Source: Pleurotus ostreatus/Saccharomyces cerevisiae fusant
Taxonomy: Eukaryota; Opisthokonta
Direction of reading: 5' to 3'
Assembly: GCA_024196135.1 (NCBI GenBank)
Contig: JAMQCK010000009.1
Location: forward strand, 186,001-250,000
DNA: 64,000 nt
A model generated the notes under the pieces. It did no database searches, was not told the origin of the DNA, and was given only the letters and a program-made list of their open reading frames with translations. Of this stretch, positions 53,791-64,000 are shown piece by piece. Position numbers and translations under genes: made by a program. How positions within the stretch are numbered: position 1 is the first letter of the stretch; every line of letters starts with the position of its first letter.

Positions 53791-54950
53791 GGCGCGCGGT
53801 GCAGGGGACAAGGAAGCGGCGTGAGAAATGGGATAGATCACGTGTGCGTTCAGTCATGGACCCACTATACCATGGACGAAGTCGTTCAAGGCGCCGTGAA
53901 CAACGACACACTCACGATGTCAGCGCGCCCGTCAGCCCAACGCTCGCGACGCAAGCTACGGAGCATCAGATCTCCTAGAATTAGCCAAGTGAGGTAGTAA
54001 ATATACGCGTTCCCGGACATGCGATGCCTAATTTCGGTTGTACGATCCTTACTTGGTGCTACAGACTGATGTGCGTATTTCGCAGGAAGTTTTGAGGAGT
54101 TGAGATTCTACGCAGGTACGGATTCCCGTTGAAGCTAGAATAAGAGAGAGGGATGGTGCACTGCACATAGGGCACTGATCGAAGATGCCAGCAAATCGGG
54201 ACCGGAAGAGGTGTAAGCAACAAGCAGACATCAAGGTGGAGATCGTAAGCGAGCGAGTGTTGGCACAGAAGTATCGTCGTCCGATGGGGAGGAAGTGCGC
54301 CAGCCGAACACGATCGTGTCGGCAGCAAAAAAGGGACGCTACGCCCATCGATGTCGGACGCAACCGGAATGGCTGACATCTCCATTCTGTGGTCGATCTC
54401 CCCCTGCCAACTTCAAATACTGACAGTTGGAGAGGGCCTTGTCCTGTAGCTGCACTTGAGTGAGGACGTCGATACTACGCTGAAGGTCTGAGGCCTGGGA
54501 GTGCGCCAGAAGGTCGGTGAATTGTAGATGTCGAGAGTGGACGCTAGGGTGGGACCAGCGTATGGTCGGCTGCCGTAAGTAAATTACCCGAGCCTAAGAG
54601 AGCATGACGAGGTATGAGGGGCGCTCAATAATTCTGATGAAGTGACCACAGTTGACGCCGCAATGACAATAAAACCAGAATTGGGTTGACGGTTTGCAAT
54701 CCACCTGGGAGGAGGCTCTCTCGTTGACCATGTCATGCGTGATGAAGCCTTTGCGCACAAGTCGTATACACTTTCCTTCGTCAATAGACCAGGCCCAGCA
54801 GATTCGCAGAAGATAAGGTCAGGGATGACGAGGTGAACACGAGTGGCGAGTTGCTGGCGAGTGGCAAGCGGGCGATTCGGGGTGCGGACCGGCAATTGCC
54901 GAGCGCCCACGTGTGGTGTGTTTCGATGATGCACAACCAAACAAGGCTCT
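53791..54950. other. Divergent intergenic region, FIST-like / KIN1
   Basis: 1.16 kb between divergent starts. Contains the palindrome at 54890-54901, 50 bp before the KIN1 ATG. No gene supported; the open frames here are short and unspliced. Confidence 0.5.
54890..54901. repeat. Palindrome CGGCAATTGCCG
   Basis: Fully palindromic 12-mer, fourth exact CGGCANNTGCCG site, 50 bp upstream of the KIN1 start codon and so within its promoter or 5' UTR. Confidence 0.75.
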
Positions 54951-57900
54951 ATGTATCCACGCCCCAGTGTTGACCGGGAAGAGTCGAGCGGGTTGCCGAC
55001 GCCGTCGCACGGAGGCACAGTCCAGGCAGGCAACGAGTACGACATGCCAGTCCTTACAAGAGAAAGGACTCCCCCGACGCCCCAGGACCAACCGCGACCG
55101 CGCCAGAACCAGCCCGCTGCACGCCAGCGCCCTCTCAGCATGCCCCCGCAGTCAGCCGCGGCGGCGGCGGAGGCCTCACCAGCACGACACGAATCCCGCA
55201 GGGAGCGCCGGGAGGAGCGTCACGAACGACACGAACGAGAACGCGACAGGGACCGCGACCGCGAACGACAGCGCACCAAGATCGTCGGCGACTATACCCT
55301 CGGAAAGACCCTCGGCGCAGGCTCGATGGGCAAGGTCAAGCTCGCGACGCACAATCAGACGGGCGAGAAGGTGCGGGCTACGACGCTGACGTCGGCTCTG
55401 GGGACGCTGACACCCTCCGCAGCTCGCGATCAAAATTCTGCCCCGCGCGCAAGTATCAGCATCCGCGGAAGGTTCGAAAAAGGATAAGGACGCGAGCAAG
55501 GTGAGCGCCACGACGAGCGCGGTGGCCTCAGCTGACGTCTCCAGGAAATCCGCACTCTCCGCGAAGCCGGGCTCTCGCTACTTCTTCACCATCCGTATGT
55601 CTGCGGCATGCGCGAGCTCATTGTCCATGCGCACCACTACTACATGGTCTTCGAGTACGTCAATGGCGGTCAGATGCTCGACTACATCATCTCCCACGGC
55701 CGCTTGCGCGAGCGCGTCGCACGCAAATTCGCCCGCCAGATCGCCTCCGCCCTGGACTACTGTCACAAGAACAACGTCGTCCACCGCGACCTCAAGATCG
55801 AGAACATCCTTATTTCCACCTCTGGCAACATCAAGATCATCGACTTTGGTCTCTCCAACCTTTACGACCCCACTGCCCACCTCGACACCTTTTGCGGCTC
55901 CCTTTATTTCGCCGCACCCGAACTCCTCAATGCCCGCGTCTACACTGGCCCGGAAGTCGATGTCTGGTCATTCGGCGTCGTACTCTACGTGCTTGTCTGC
56001 GGCAAGGTTCCCTTTGACGACCAGTCCATGCCCGCTCTACACGCCAAGATCAAGCGCGGCCTCGTCGAGTACCCGATGTGGCTGTCAGCTGGTGGGGCGC
56101 TCGCCATACTTCTCCCCCATTCACTAACGCCCTTTAGAATGCAAACACTTGCTATCGCGCATGCTGGTCACCAACCCACAAGCCCGTGCGCCGCTCTCTG
56201 AAGTCATCAATCACCCCTGGATGGTGCGTGAACAACCGCCGTCTTTCCCACGACTAACAAGCAGCTAGATACGCGGCTTTTCTGGCCCACCTGAGCCGCA
56301 CCTTGTACACCGCGAGCCTCTGCGCGCGGCTGACCTCGAGCGCTCCGTCATTCACAGTATGGTTGAGTGCCAGGTCGTCAGTGGCATGGGCTTGGAAGGC
56401 GACGGCAAATCTGGTGCGTTCGCGCCCTGGAATAATTGCCTCTTTCCCTCCATACTGATATGAATCATTCAGTGCCTACGTCCGACGAGCGTCATACTGG
56501 TCCCGATGACCCTCCGGCGACACCAGCGAAGCCCGCCAACGACGAGGAGAAGAGGCGACGCGCTGAAGACGAGCTCGAACGGCGCCTGCGCGAAATACTC
56601 GAGAGCGAGAGCTACGCCCGCGCGGTGCGACATTGGCAAAACAAGCGGTCAGGTGAGCTATCGGACAGACTGGAATATCGCGGCGCCTCCAACCGTCAGA
56701 TTATACTTTCACGCTGTTGCGAGGCTACTTGTGCTGATGAATGACCGCAGGCAAACGGGATGCGCTCGCAGTCAGCAGCTCCAGTTTGATCAGTGAGCAT
56801 GCCCATTCACTGCACTGCACGTTGAGCCGTACTAAGTGACATTAGCGCCTGCGTCGCCGTCAAGTACGTCTCTCGACTCCAAGGATACGCCACGCAAGGC
56901 CAGCAGGCGGTTCTCTGGTTTCGACTTCTATCGCAAGAAGTTCTTTGGCGCGACACCAGGGAACGGTGTAGAGGCGGACGCGAATGGCGGTCAGTATCAA
57001 TCACCCAGAAAAAAAAACACCGTGAACTAAACGCTCGTTAGTAGGCGGCATCTCGTCTTCGTCTCTGCTCGGTGGACGCGAACCTCCGGACCCGACATAC
57101 GGCTATCACCCGCTTATCTCCATGTACTTCCTCGCTCGGGAAAAGCTGGAGCGCGAGCGCGTTTACGGGCCGGGCTACTTCGCCAGTAGCGCTCTCAGCC
57201 TGGCACCAGAGGCTGCTCTCAACGGCGCTTCATCAGCTGCCACGAATGGAAACACCCACGCACCCGTCAATGGGGCTGCAGAGGTTGGCGAGGTCAGTGC
57301 TGGCAGGCTCTCCGCGCCTGCTGCTGCCGAGGTCAAGGAGCACAAGGAGCGCGAGGCTGCTCCTGCGCCGCCAGCGAAGGCCGACTACAGCATGCCGCTA
57401 CCGCGTCTGCCCGCACCTGCGCCGGGCCACTATTCGGGCATGAGCTACGACAATGGTGCTCAACCGAGCCCGACGAGTGCAACGTTCCATCCTGTGCCGC
57501 GTGCTCGCGACCCCGGTTTGCCACCTCTGAGCCCGATTGCGAAGGACTCGCCTGCATCACCTCGGCCTTTGGAGAAGTGTGAGTAAACCTCGTCGGTGTC
57601 GTAAGGCTCGATAACTGACCACTTCGAACAGTGCCTGCGACTCCGGACCGGGCGAAGACCATTGGCGGCGACAAAGCCAAGACCGTCGCCGAGCAGAGGG
57701 TCAAGTCGGTGCGCGCGCCCCCTGCGTCTACGCACAGACGGAGTCACAGTCTCAGCCAGAGGCCGACCGTCCTCCGCGGATGGGGCAGCGTCTTCGGAGG
57801 CGACCGCGGCGACGAGCACGGTATGCCTGCTATTCCTGAGCCGCCGCGTACCGCAGGGCCGGCCATCTCGACGTTCTCCGAGGCTGCTGAGAAGCAGGAC

Positions 57901-59501
57901 GGCGAGAAGGAGAACGTGAGCGAGATGGGCGTGCGCCAGCGGGAGCCGCAGCCTGAGCACGGCGCGCTCGGCACGGGTGCGACGCTAGTGCGCAGGTTTG
58001 GGAGCATCCTGTACCGCGGCGACGACAGGAAACCGGGCGATAAGCCGACGAAGCGGGGCACGATACTCGGTGGGCTGCACCTCTCACCGAAGAGCACGCG
58101 GGAGGACCGTGTCGATGAGAAGAACGGCGAGGGCAGTGAGGGTGATCAGACGCCGACCGCCGACAATCGCTCGCATACGCCCGCTTTTGAGCCGCCACCG
58201 CGGCCGGCGAGTGCTGCGTCACCGTCACCTGCGCCGAAGTCGCCGACTGTTGGTCACCGTCGCGCGGCGACGTTGCTCGATTCGCGGAGGCATGAGCGCA
58301 GGAGCTCGACGGGTGGTGCTCTGCTCGCGAGCGTGTCTACGGGTGGTACATTCGGTCGGAGACCCAGGCGGCCGTCTACGGGACAACAGGCTGGTCGTCC
58401 GTCGACTTCTTCGGTTAAGCGCCCTGTTGACCAGCTCTTTGAGCACGAAGAGGAGACGGGCGAACCCAAGGACGATGATGGCGCACACACCGATGCGACG
58501 AGTGCCGGTGAGGAGGATGAGCGGTCTGAGCGCGAGGCGAAGCCCGTGTTCTTGAAGGGCCTCTTCAGTGTGGCGACGACGTCTACGAAGCCGCCCGCGG
58601 TCATCAAGGCTGACATTCGTCGGGTGCTCGAGCGCATGCAGGTGCAATACCGCGAGACGAAGACCGGCTTCGAGTGCCTGCACATGCCCAGCATCGACCT
58701 CGCCAGCGTCGACCCCGCCGCTCACGCGCGGGAGACGTCGGACAGCACGCGCCGGTCGGAGACGCCTGATGCGCACGCCACGCCGAGGCAGTCGATTGTG
58801 AAGAAGGCGAGCAAGCTGTCCTTCGTGCGCCGTGGCGAGAAGGGCAAGGAGCGGGAGTCGGTGCGGGACCACGACTCGATCAAGGAGCGGCCGTCGGGCG
58901 AGCAGAGGCCAGAGGGTCGGGCGTCCAATGCGACGAACCTTGGGCCTACGCCGAGCAGTGGCTCTTCGAGCTTCTTCGGTGCCAGCACGGCGTTCAGCGG
59001 CAGCAACACGGGCGTGTCGACGACCGGGACCGGTACGTATTCTTGGCCTGGCGTATCAACTATGTTACTGATCATCCCATCAGCTACTGAGACCGCTCAG
59101 CCTACGCACCCATCCGATGGTCTCACGGTCGACACCGCTGCGTCCCAGCGCTCACATTCTCCTCGTGGCAAGGTCCTCCCGCCAATACCGCGCGACTTCG
59201 CGACACGGGCGGAGAGCACCCGCACGACGTCGCCCATGCCGCCGCAAAGCCCCTTCCCTACGGGCGGGCTCGACAAGGACATGTTCGACAGCATGGGCAG
59301 CAACACGTTGAGCGTTCGCTTCGAGATCACCATTGTCAAGGTAAGTCACTGTCGCTTCTCTGGCTGGTGGCAACGACTAACGAGTGCTTTCTCCAGGTGC
59401 CCTGGTTGCCTCTGCACGGGATCCAGTTCCGTCGGATTGGCGGCGATGGCTGGCAGTACCAGATGCTCGCGCGCCGTGTGCTGACGGAGCTCAAGTTGTG
59501 A
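54951..59501 (+). CDS. KIN1: KIN1/KIN2 (PAR-1/MARK) family serine/threonine kinase
   Basis: ATG at 54951 ([14 protein letters not shown]), the first after an in-frame stop at 54927; TGA at 59499-59501; about eleven exons. An Arg/Glu/His-rich N-terminal region leads to the kinase domain: [18 protein letters not shown] (glycine loop), AIKILPRA (Lys), [47 protein letters not shown] (catalytic loop), [42 protein letters not shown], and INHPWM. Then follow a long Ser/Pro/Lys-rich region with [36 protein letters not shown], and [21 protein letters not shown]. The C-terminal KA1 domain is [20 protein letters not shown]...[19 protein letters not shown], which binds anionic lipids. The role at the plasma membrane in polarised growth and exocytosis is inferred from yeast Kin1/Kin2. 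All kinase motifs are present. Confidence 0.93.
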
Positions 59502-60286
59502 CCGCGCGAGCGGGCGGGCTCGCGTATTGCGATACTTCCTACATATATATCAACCCCAAGCACGATTCGGGCTGTTAGCACATAGCATACCTATATACAG
59601 CGACTTGCTGCTCTCCGACGACCCCCCTCGTCCCCGTCGCGTCCGACGTGTACATATACGCTGCCCAGCGTCCGCCTTCGTTTCGCCCTACGCTACGTTG
59701 ACCCTCTCTTGCGTTTTCTCACCTCTTCTCTCACCCTCTCTCTCACTCACTCACTCTTCTCCACTTCGCACACTGATGCTGAAGATCATAGCGAACGTCT
59801 CTGACCGCCAGCGATGGCTGGCCCTAGTTTAACGATGCCGGATGGCGGGTAGTTCTGGATACCACGGACTGATGACGGGCGGCGCGCGCCTTATGTATCT
59901 TATTATCGTACGCTGATGATACTCTGCCTTAGGGTCAGTTACGCACCTGGCACGGTGCTGCTCAATGTAAAGGGTTAGGCAGATAATTGTTCGCATGCCC
60001 AGTCCATCTATAGCTATAGATCCCTTCGACCCGCCCTGGACGATGACCGGATGTCAACCTACAAACCTGAGACGTTCTAAGCTAACCTTGAAAGTTACCA
60101 GTGGCCTTTGGCGAGCAATCCTTTGCGATAGGCCACGAAAGCAGCTCACGGTGAATGCCGATATTGACAGTACTGACCTTCGTTGACCAAATCGGGCAAT
60201 TTCCGTTCTGCGACCTGCACTCATCGTGGTCGCTTGGTCTTTGCTGCATTCAAACGGTTCTTTCTCGTCGATTTCATACATCAGCC
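59502..60286. other. Intergenic: KIN1 3' flank
   Basis: Contains a pyrimidine-rich CT/CTCA microsatellite tract around 59703-59765; no gene supported. Confidence 0.5.
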
Positions 60287-61360
60287 ATGGCAAAGGAGGA
60301 TTCTGATGGCGCCAAGCGGCTCACTGGGCTTGCAGCCGTGACGAGCCCGGTCGTCAAACGCTCTCACGCTCCGTCGCCGTCTGCGTCTTCGACCTCAGAG
60401 TCTACCAATATCTCTGCACCGTCAGCTCAACCCCTCGCTCCCGCCCAAACAAGCACTACCAAAGTCGTCGAGAATGGCTTGAGCAGCAACGCCGCCTCTA
60501 TCGGTCGATCCGAATCTCTTGTCAAACCTTCGACCAAGGAGCGCCTGCGCAAGATCGCCATCGCTCGCGCCGCCTCCAAAATTCTGGCCTCAAAATCTTC
60601 TGTCATAGCTCCTACCGTCTCCGAAGATCATCACGCGGAAGCTTTATCGACCGCTACACCCTCGCCGCCCGTGATGTCGTCTTCCTCCTCACCGTCTACG
60701 TTCACCTCCGCCGCATCTGAACCTCTACGGCCTTCCAAACCTTCGACACCTGCTCGCTCACCCGCGTCCTCTGCCTCTAACGGCTCCTTCGCGTCCCTCG
60801 CAACTCGCTCGGCCACATCCTCCGCTGCTGTCTCCCCTACATCCTCCGCTACCGTCTCCCCCACGTCCTCCGCTACCGTCTCCCCTGCGTCCTCCGCTAC
60901 TGTCACCCCCACGTCCTCCGCAACTCGTGCCACCGCCCCCAATCGCTGGCTCTCTACACTCTGCAACGTATGCATCCACCTCACGATCTTCATCACAGTC
61001 TTCTTCGCCGTCAACTACGCCGTGAGACCGGTATCTCAGCTTCGATCTCGGACGGCCAAGGCGATAAAGGCCGCGGCTGCAGTAGCGCCAGGACAGCCGG
61101 CTGCAGTAGCGCAAGGACAACCGGCTGCAGTAGCGCAGGGACAACCGGCTGCAGCCGTTGCAGGGCACGCGCAACGAGCTGCTGGGGGGAAGGCTCCAAC
61201 GCCCGCCGCGGGCCAGGCTCAGTCAGCGAAGCAGGGTCGGAGGACTGCGGTGGGCACTGTCTTCGTAGGCCCGGACGGCCGCGCTCGCCGCCGTATCCGC
61301 TTCGTTCCTCCTCCGGATAATGCGTCGAAGAAAGTGGCGAGGAAGCGGGCGGTCATGTAG
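60287..61360 (+). CDS. Orphan single-pass membrane protein with two 8-residue repeat blocks
   Basis: Open frame from ATG at 60287 (MAKEDSDGAKRLTGLAAVTS) to TAG at 61358-61360; an in-frame ATG at 60155 would add 44 residues but the reading there looks like leader sequence. The N-terminal ~220 residues are Ser/Thr/Ala/Pro-rich, with a basic helix (STKERLRKIAIARAASKILA) and a repeat block SPTSSATV/SPTSSATV/SPASSATV/TPTSSATR. One membrane helix follows (LCNVCIHLTIFITVFFAVNY). After it is a second block of three AVAQGQPA-type repeats and a basic C-terminus (GRARRRIRFVPPPDNASKK). No intron is needed. Family unknown. The topology suggests a small anchored fungal protein with an O-glycosylation-like Ser/Thr region on one side, but which side is outside cannot be told. 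Confidence 0.7.
   Translation: MAKEDSDGAKRLTGLAAVTSPVVKRSHAPSPSASSTSESTNISAPSAQPLAPAQTSTTKVVENGLSSNAASIGRSESLVKPSTKERLRKIAIARAASKILASKSSVIAPTVSEDHHAEALSTATPSPPVMSSSSSPSTFTSAASEPLRPSKPSTPARSPASSASNGSFASLATRSATSSAAVSPTSSATVSPTSSATVSPASSATVTPTSSATRATAPNRWLSTLCNVCIHLTIFITVFFAVNYAVRPVSQLRSRTAKAIKAAAAVAPGQPAAVAQGQPAAVAQGQPAAAVAGHAQRAAGGKAPTPAAGQAQSAKQGRRTAVGTVFVGPDGRARRRIRFVPPPDNASKKVARKRAVM
60825..60925. repeat. 24-bp coding tandem repeat, about four units
   Basis: Units of TCCTCCGCTACCGTCTCCCC with small variations, 24 bp each, encoding SSATVSPT. Confidence 0.8.
61077..61156. repeat. 24-bp coding tandem repeat, three units
   Basis: Units of GCAGTAGCGCAAGGACAACC plus GGCT, encoding AVAQGQPA three times (the first with P for Q). 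Confidence 0.85.
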
Positions 61361-61743
61361 GCTCGGTGCAACTCGATGGACTACAAGGAAGGTGGAATAT
61401 GATAGAATGACTCGGATGGATGGCAAGGACTCCCGACTCTATTGTGGCACTCGCACTCTCCTTTCGCATGTGTATGGACTCGACTAGGTTCCTTCATTGT
61501 GTAGTCCTCTAGGACATGATCGATGTATAGCATATATCCGGTCCGCATATTGCTCAAATTTGAATTTTCAAAAGGTCACTGCAAACTTGGTTGTGAACTC
61601 GAGCCGCGCGAGTTGGAGCTGTCTCTGAGGGGAATTCGACCTAAAGTGGTACATAGTAATAACGGTACAGGCAAACTAGTCTTGAAGTCATACACTACAC
61701 TATAGGCGGGTCGTCTTAGGTATACAAGAGGAATAAAGTATAG
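61361..61743. other. Convergent 3' spacer
   Basis: 383 bp between two convergent genes; nothing seen except likely 3' UTRs. Confidence 0.5.
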
Positions 61744-62573
61744 TTACATCACAGAGCAGCTCCCTTGACTGCTAGCCGCGGCCCGCGCAGCGCGCTCCTG
61801 CTCGACTGCTTCCTCGATATCCTTTACGGTCGCATTCACCAAATGCTTCAGCATAGACACGGAAAGTCCCGCCGCAGAGCTCAGCGCTACCTCACGCTCC
61901 TCTCCCGAATTGTTGAGGACGTCGAGATAATCCAAGGCAAATCTGAGCGCCCTTGCCACTGGCGCACGCGCGTCAGCGCCATGAACCGCGAGAGACAACC
62001 ACGTCGCACTCACTCTCTTCTTCCTTCTCGGGGTCTTCGGGGGACGGCTCGTGCGCAGCGATGGCCGCCTCGACGAGGCGCAAATAGATCTTTTCAAGCG
62101 CCTTTTCCGTCGCTTCGAGGGGCAGGCTGAACATCAGGCCCAGGTAGGCGTGAAAGAGTGCAGCCCTGGCCTTCTCGCTCGAATTTGGGGCTCCTGGGAA
62201 ATTGAAGAGGATGGCGGGGATCTGGTTGGCGCATATGAGCAGTGACAAGTCCTGCGTGAAGGGTTCCTGATCAATGAGGGGCAGATGCGACGCGTAATTG
62301 ATAACGCACGCGTCGAAACTTTTCCTCGCGTGCCAGTTTGCGCTCGAGGGAGGCTATGAAGAGCGCGCGCTCGAGGATAAGGACGGACGCTGTGGTGCCA
62401 GAGTTCCAGAACGTCGTGTTGAACCCGTCGGGGCCTTCCATGATGCTCGTCAAGGCGGCGGGGTTTTGTGGTGGGGAGATGAGCAGGAAGAGGTCGACCG
62501 AGTGGGCGGCGTCGATGACTGCGGCAGTGACGGCGGGCTCGAGAACGGGGGCGACATTTGGTCCACTTGACAT
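61744..62573 (-). CDS. Unrecognised helical protein ending in a CaaX prenylation motif
   Basis: ATG at 62573 (MSSGPNVAPVLEPAVTAAVI), TAA at 61744-61746, three exons. Exon 1 ends KLAREEKFRR and a 43-nt intron (gtgcgt...gatcag) joins it in frame to EPFTQDLSLLICANQIPAIL. Exon 2 continues FNFPGAPNSSEKARAALFHA, LPLEATEKALEKIYLRLVEA, then an acidic DPEKEEE. Exon 3 starts MARALRFALDYLDVLNNSGE and ends VKDIEEAVEQERAARAA, then SSQGSCSVM. About 240 residues, mostly helical. The last four residues, CSVM, fit a CaaX box with Met as X, the type preferred by farnesyltransferase, so membrane attachment by prenylation is inferred. No GTPase motifs are present. I do not recognise the family. Confidence 0.75.
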
Positions 62574-63484
62574 TGTGGCTTGGCTGGTGTGGCTCGACAG
62601 GGTGGCGAAGTCTATGCTGAGAGGGCTGAGAGCGGCGCGAGAGGCGCAAGGCAGTCGAGGGCTCGTGGAGATGATTGCTGGTGCAAAGACGCGAGCGGAC
62701 AGACGCGCGATTACATGGGGAGATTAAGCGCCTATAAGCGCTGGGTCCAAAGACGCCCACACAAATCGTGGCGCACGCATGTCCATCGCCTTCTTCTTGA
62801 ATTGCGGCGCCCAGTAGAGAAGTGATCTCACGAAGTTGCCGAAGCACAGGATCCGCAAACCTTCGTCTTCTGGGCGGGAATAGTCGTCCCGTATATCATT
62901 ATCCAGTGAACTGCATCCATTTCGAGCATGAATAGCATACAAAGACGCCACAAGATACGCCCGCGCGGAGAGAGATCAAGACAGGATATCGTGTTGAGAC
63001 GGTCAACAGATGACGCTGATTGCAGTGAGGGTTTTCGCCATAAATTGCGGAGTGAGGCGATACATAGTAGAGTGGAGACCAGAGTTGCCGAGCAGGGCTG
63101 AAGCCTGAACGTGGACTGTCCAGAGAGACTTGTTCAAGGGAGAGAGAAAGAGAGCTTGGAGTTATACATTTTCGATGCTGGGCGTCAGGAACAAAGTGAG
63201 AAGACCGCTTGATGGCAAGCGACACGCCACATATCAGCACTTGCAAACAAGTAGCGGCATGGTCTTGGACACGCCTGTTGTACGGCGTCGTCTTTGGATT
63301 TGAAGTACCACTGTCCATTCAGAAGCAGATCAAGATGAGAGTGCACAAGGGTATATTGCTTGTATACTACGTAGACAGGACGAGACCGCGAAGCCGCAAC
63401 TCGAAGACGCTGGGACTACCGATCAAGTCATAACAACGGGGGGCGGGCGCGTACGTAGGTAAGAGCGGACGAAATTAAGAAGAT
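62574..63484. other. No supported gene
   Basis: A 75-codon minus-strand open frame (62951-62724) contains CFGNFVRSLLYWAPQFKKK, which looks protein-like, but it has no ATG and no clear partner exon; it may be a remnant. Confidence 0.4.
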
Positions 63485-63535
63485 GGTGTGACTGCGATTT
63501 GAACGCACAAGGGCTCCCGACTGAGCCGTCACACC
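63485..63535 (-). ncRNA. tRNA-like relic lacking an anticodon arm
   Basis: Read on the minus strand, a 51-nt segment starts GGTGTGA and ends with the fully complementary TCACACC (7-bp acceptor-like stem). Next to the 5' stem is a D-arm-like GGCTC-AGTCGG-GAGCC. Before the 3' stem is a T-arm-like loop GTTCAAATC with a stem pairing in four of five positions. The anticodon arm and variable loop are absent; only CTT lies between the D and T arms. A-box-like (GGCTCAGTCGG) and B-box-like (GTTCAAATC) sequences are present but too close together for normal Pol III spacing. Probably a deleted tRNA gene or part of a tRNA-derived SINE, not a working cytosolic tRNA. Confidence 0.5.
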
Positions 63536-63596
63536 GAGGATAGACGATGAGCGAGGACGGGCGAACCGACAGTGGAGGTGACTGCGATGACAGATG

Positions 63597-64000
63597 TCAG
63601 TGGCGCAGGAGTAAGAGAAAGAAAGATAGCGACGTACAGATGAGTGAAGGCCGAGAGCGGGGCACAGTCAACGGGTCCGAATCGCCAGAAGCCGGGGGGT
63701 GTCGGAGGTGCCGCGCGTCGCCTGTGCATGCACGCGCTCGACAGCGCGGACCTGGGGGACATACGAAACAGAGTCCCACCTGCCTCTTGAGGGCGGGGAC
63801 CGGCGCGGGAGGCGCCCAGCGCAGATGGTCCGCCCCTCGTCCATCGTGACCTTCAACCACAAGTGGGGTCACGACGCACCCGGGGAAACAGAGTCTGCGC
63901 CCGCTCGCATCCCATGTTCGTTGTCGAAGCCGTTCCGCGGCGGTGTCGACTGTAGATGTTGTCAGTGCGAAGATGAAGCACACAAGACCGGCGACGTACC
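63597..64000 (-). CDS. Possible C-terminal exon(s) of a gene running off the right edge
   Basis: On the minus strand an intron-like segment (gtacgt...catctacag, about 63950-63999) is followed by an open reading of ~57 codons (VDTAAERLRQRTWDASGRRL, then PLVVEGHDGRGADHLRWAPP). A possible donor gtggga lies after LKRQ, and the downstream frame soon stops. The composition is plausible but no family is recognised. Confidence 0.25.
   Translation of the reverse strand, partial: YVAGLVCFIFALTTSTVDTAAERLRQRTWDASGRRLCFPGCVVTPLVVEGHDGRGADHLRWAPPAPVPALKRQVGLCFVCPPGPRCRARACTGDARHLRHPPASGDSDPLTVPRSRPSLICTSLSFFLLLLRH

Noticed and set aside
62724..62951. 75-codon minus-strand open frame as a small gene
   Set aside because: It starts with GTG, has no ATG, no partner exon and no recognised family.
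63485..63535. Functional tRNA gene
   Set aside because: At 51 nt it lacks an anticodon arm, so it cannot decode; kept only as a tRNA-like relic.

Overview
The window is nuclear DNA of a filamentous basidiomycete, most likely an Agaricomycete of the polypore type. The evidence is dense genes interrupted by many ~45-60 nt GT-AG introns, GC-rich coding sequence, proteins that read well only after splicing, and a Plavaka-type transposase beside a DUF6532 gene, both typical of Agaricomycetes. All coordinates are hand-spliced readings: gene ends (start ATG and stop) are usually firm, internal exon junctions are approximate, and product names rest on recognised motifs and family resemblance without a database search.

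Layout. 1-18 kb: the 3' end of an unrecognised gene; CWH43 (GPI-anchor lipid remodelling) on the minus strand; three tandem minus-strand paralogues of a secreted serine alpha/beta-hydrolase (TAP-like family), each with a TATA-type promoter; a 642-bp Tc1/mariner-like MITE; then the nucleoporin NUP84/NUP107. 18-31 kb is the accessory part: an orphan low-complexity gene, a 23-bp perfect hairpin, and a complete 7.2-kb DNA transposon with 12-bp perfect terminal inverted repeats that carries two divergent genes, a DUF6532 protein and a Plavaka transposase, followed by another orphan gene. 31-64 kb is housekeeping again: a TPS3/TSL1-like trehalose synthase regulatory subunit; a fourth copy of the secreted hydrolase in opposite orientation; an F-box/LRR-like protein; the HAD phosphatase MDP-1; a KRE2/KTR mannosyltransferase (GT15); SUMO; a large polytopic membrane protein of unknown function; an AlkB-like 2OG-Fe(II) oxygenase; a short-chain dehydrogenase; a possible FIST-domain protein; the KIN1/MARK kinase; and two small orphans, one ending in a CaaX prenylation motif. 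A 51-nt tRNA-like relic lies near the right edge.

There is no operon or biosynthetic cluster. Several genes serve the secretory pathway and cell surface (CWH43, KTR, KIN1, four secreted hydrolases) but nothing in the sequence shows they are co-regulated. The strongest candidates for something new are the two-gene Plavaka element with its AAGCC-rich subterminal arrays, a recurrent intergenic palindrome CGGCANNTGCCG, the MITE beside NUP84, and the prenylated orphan.
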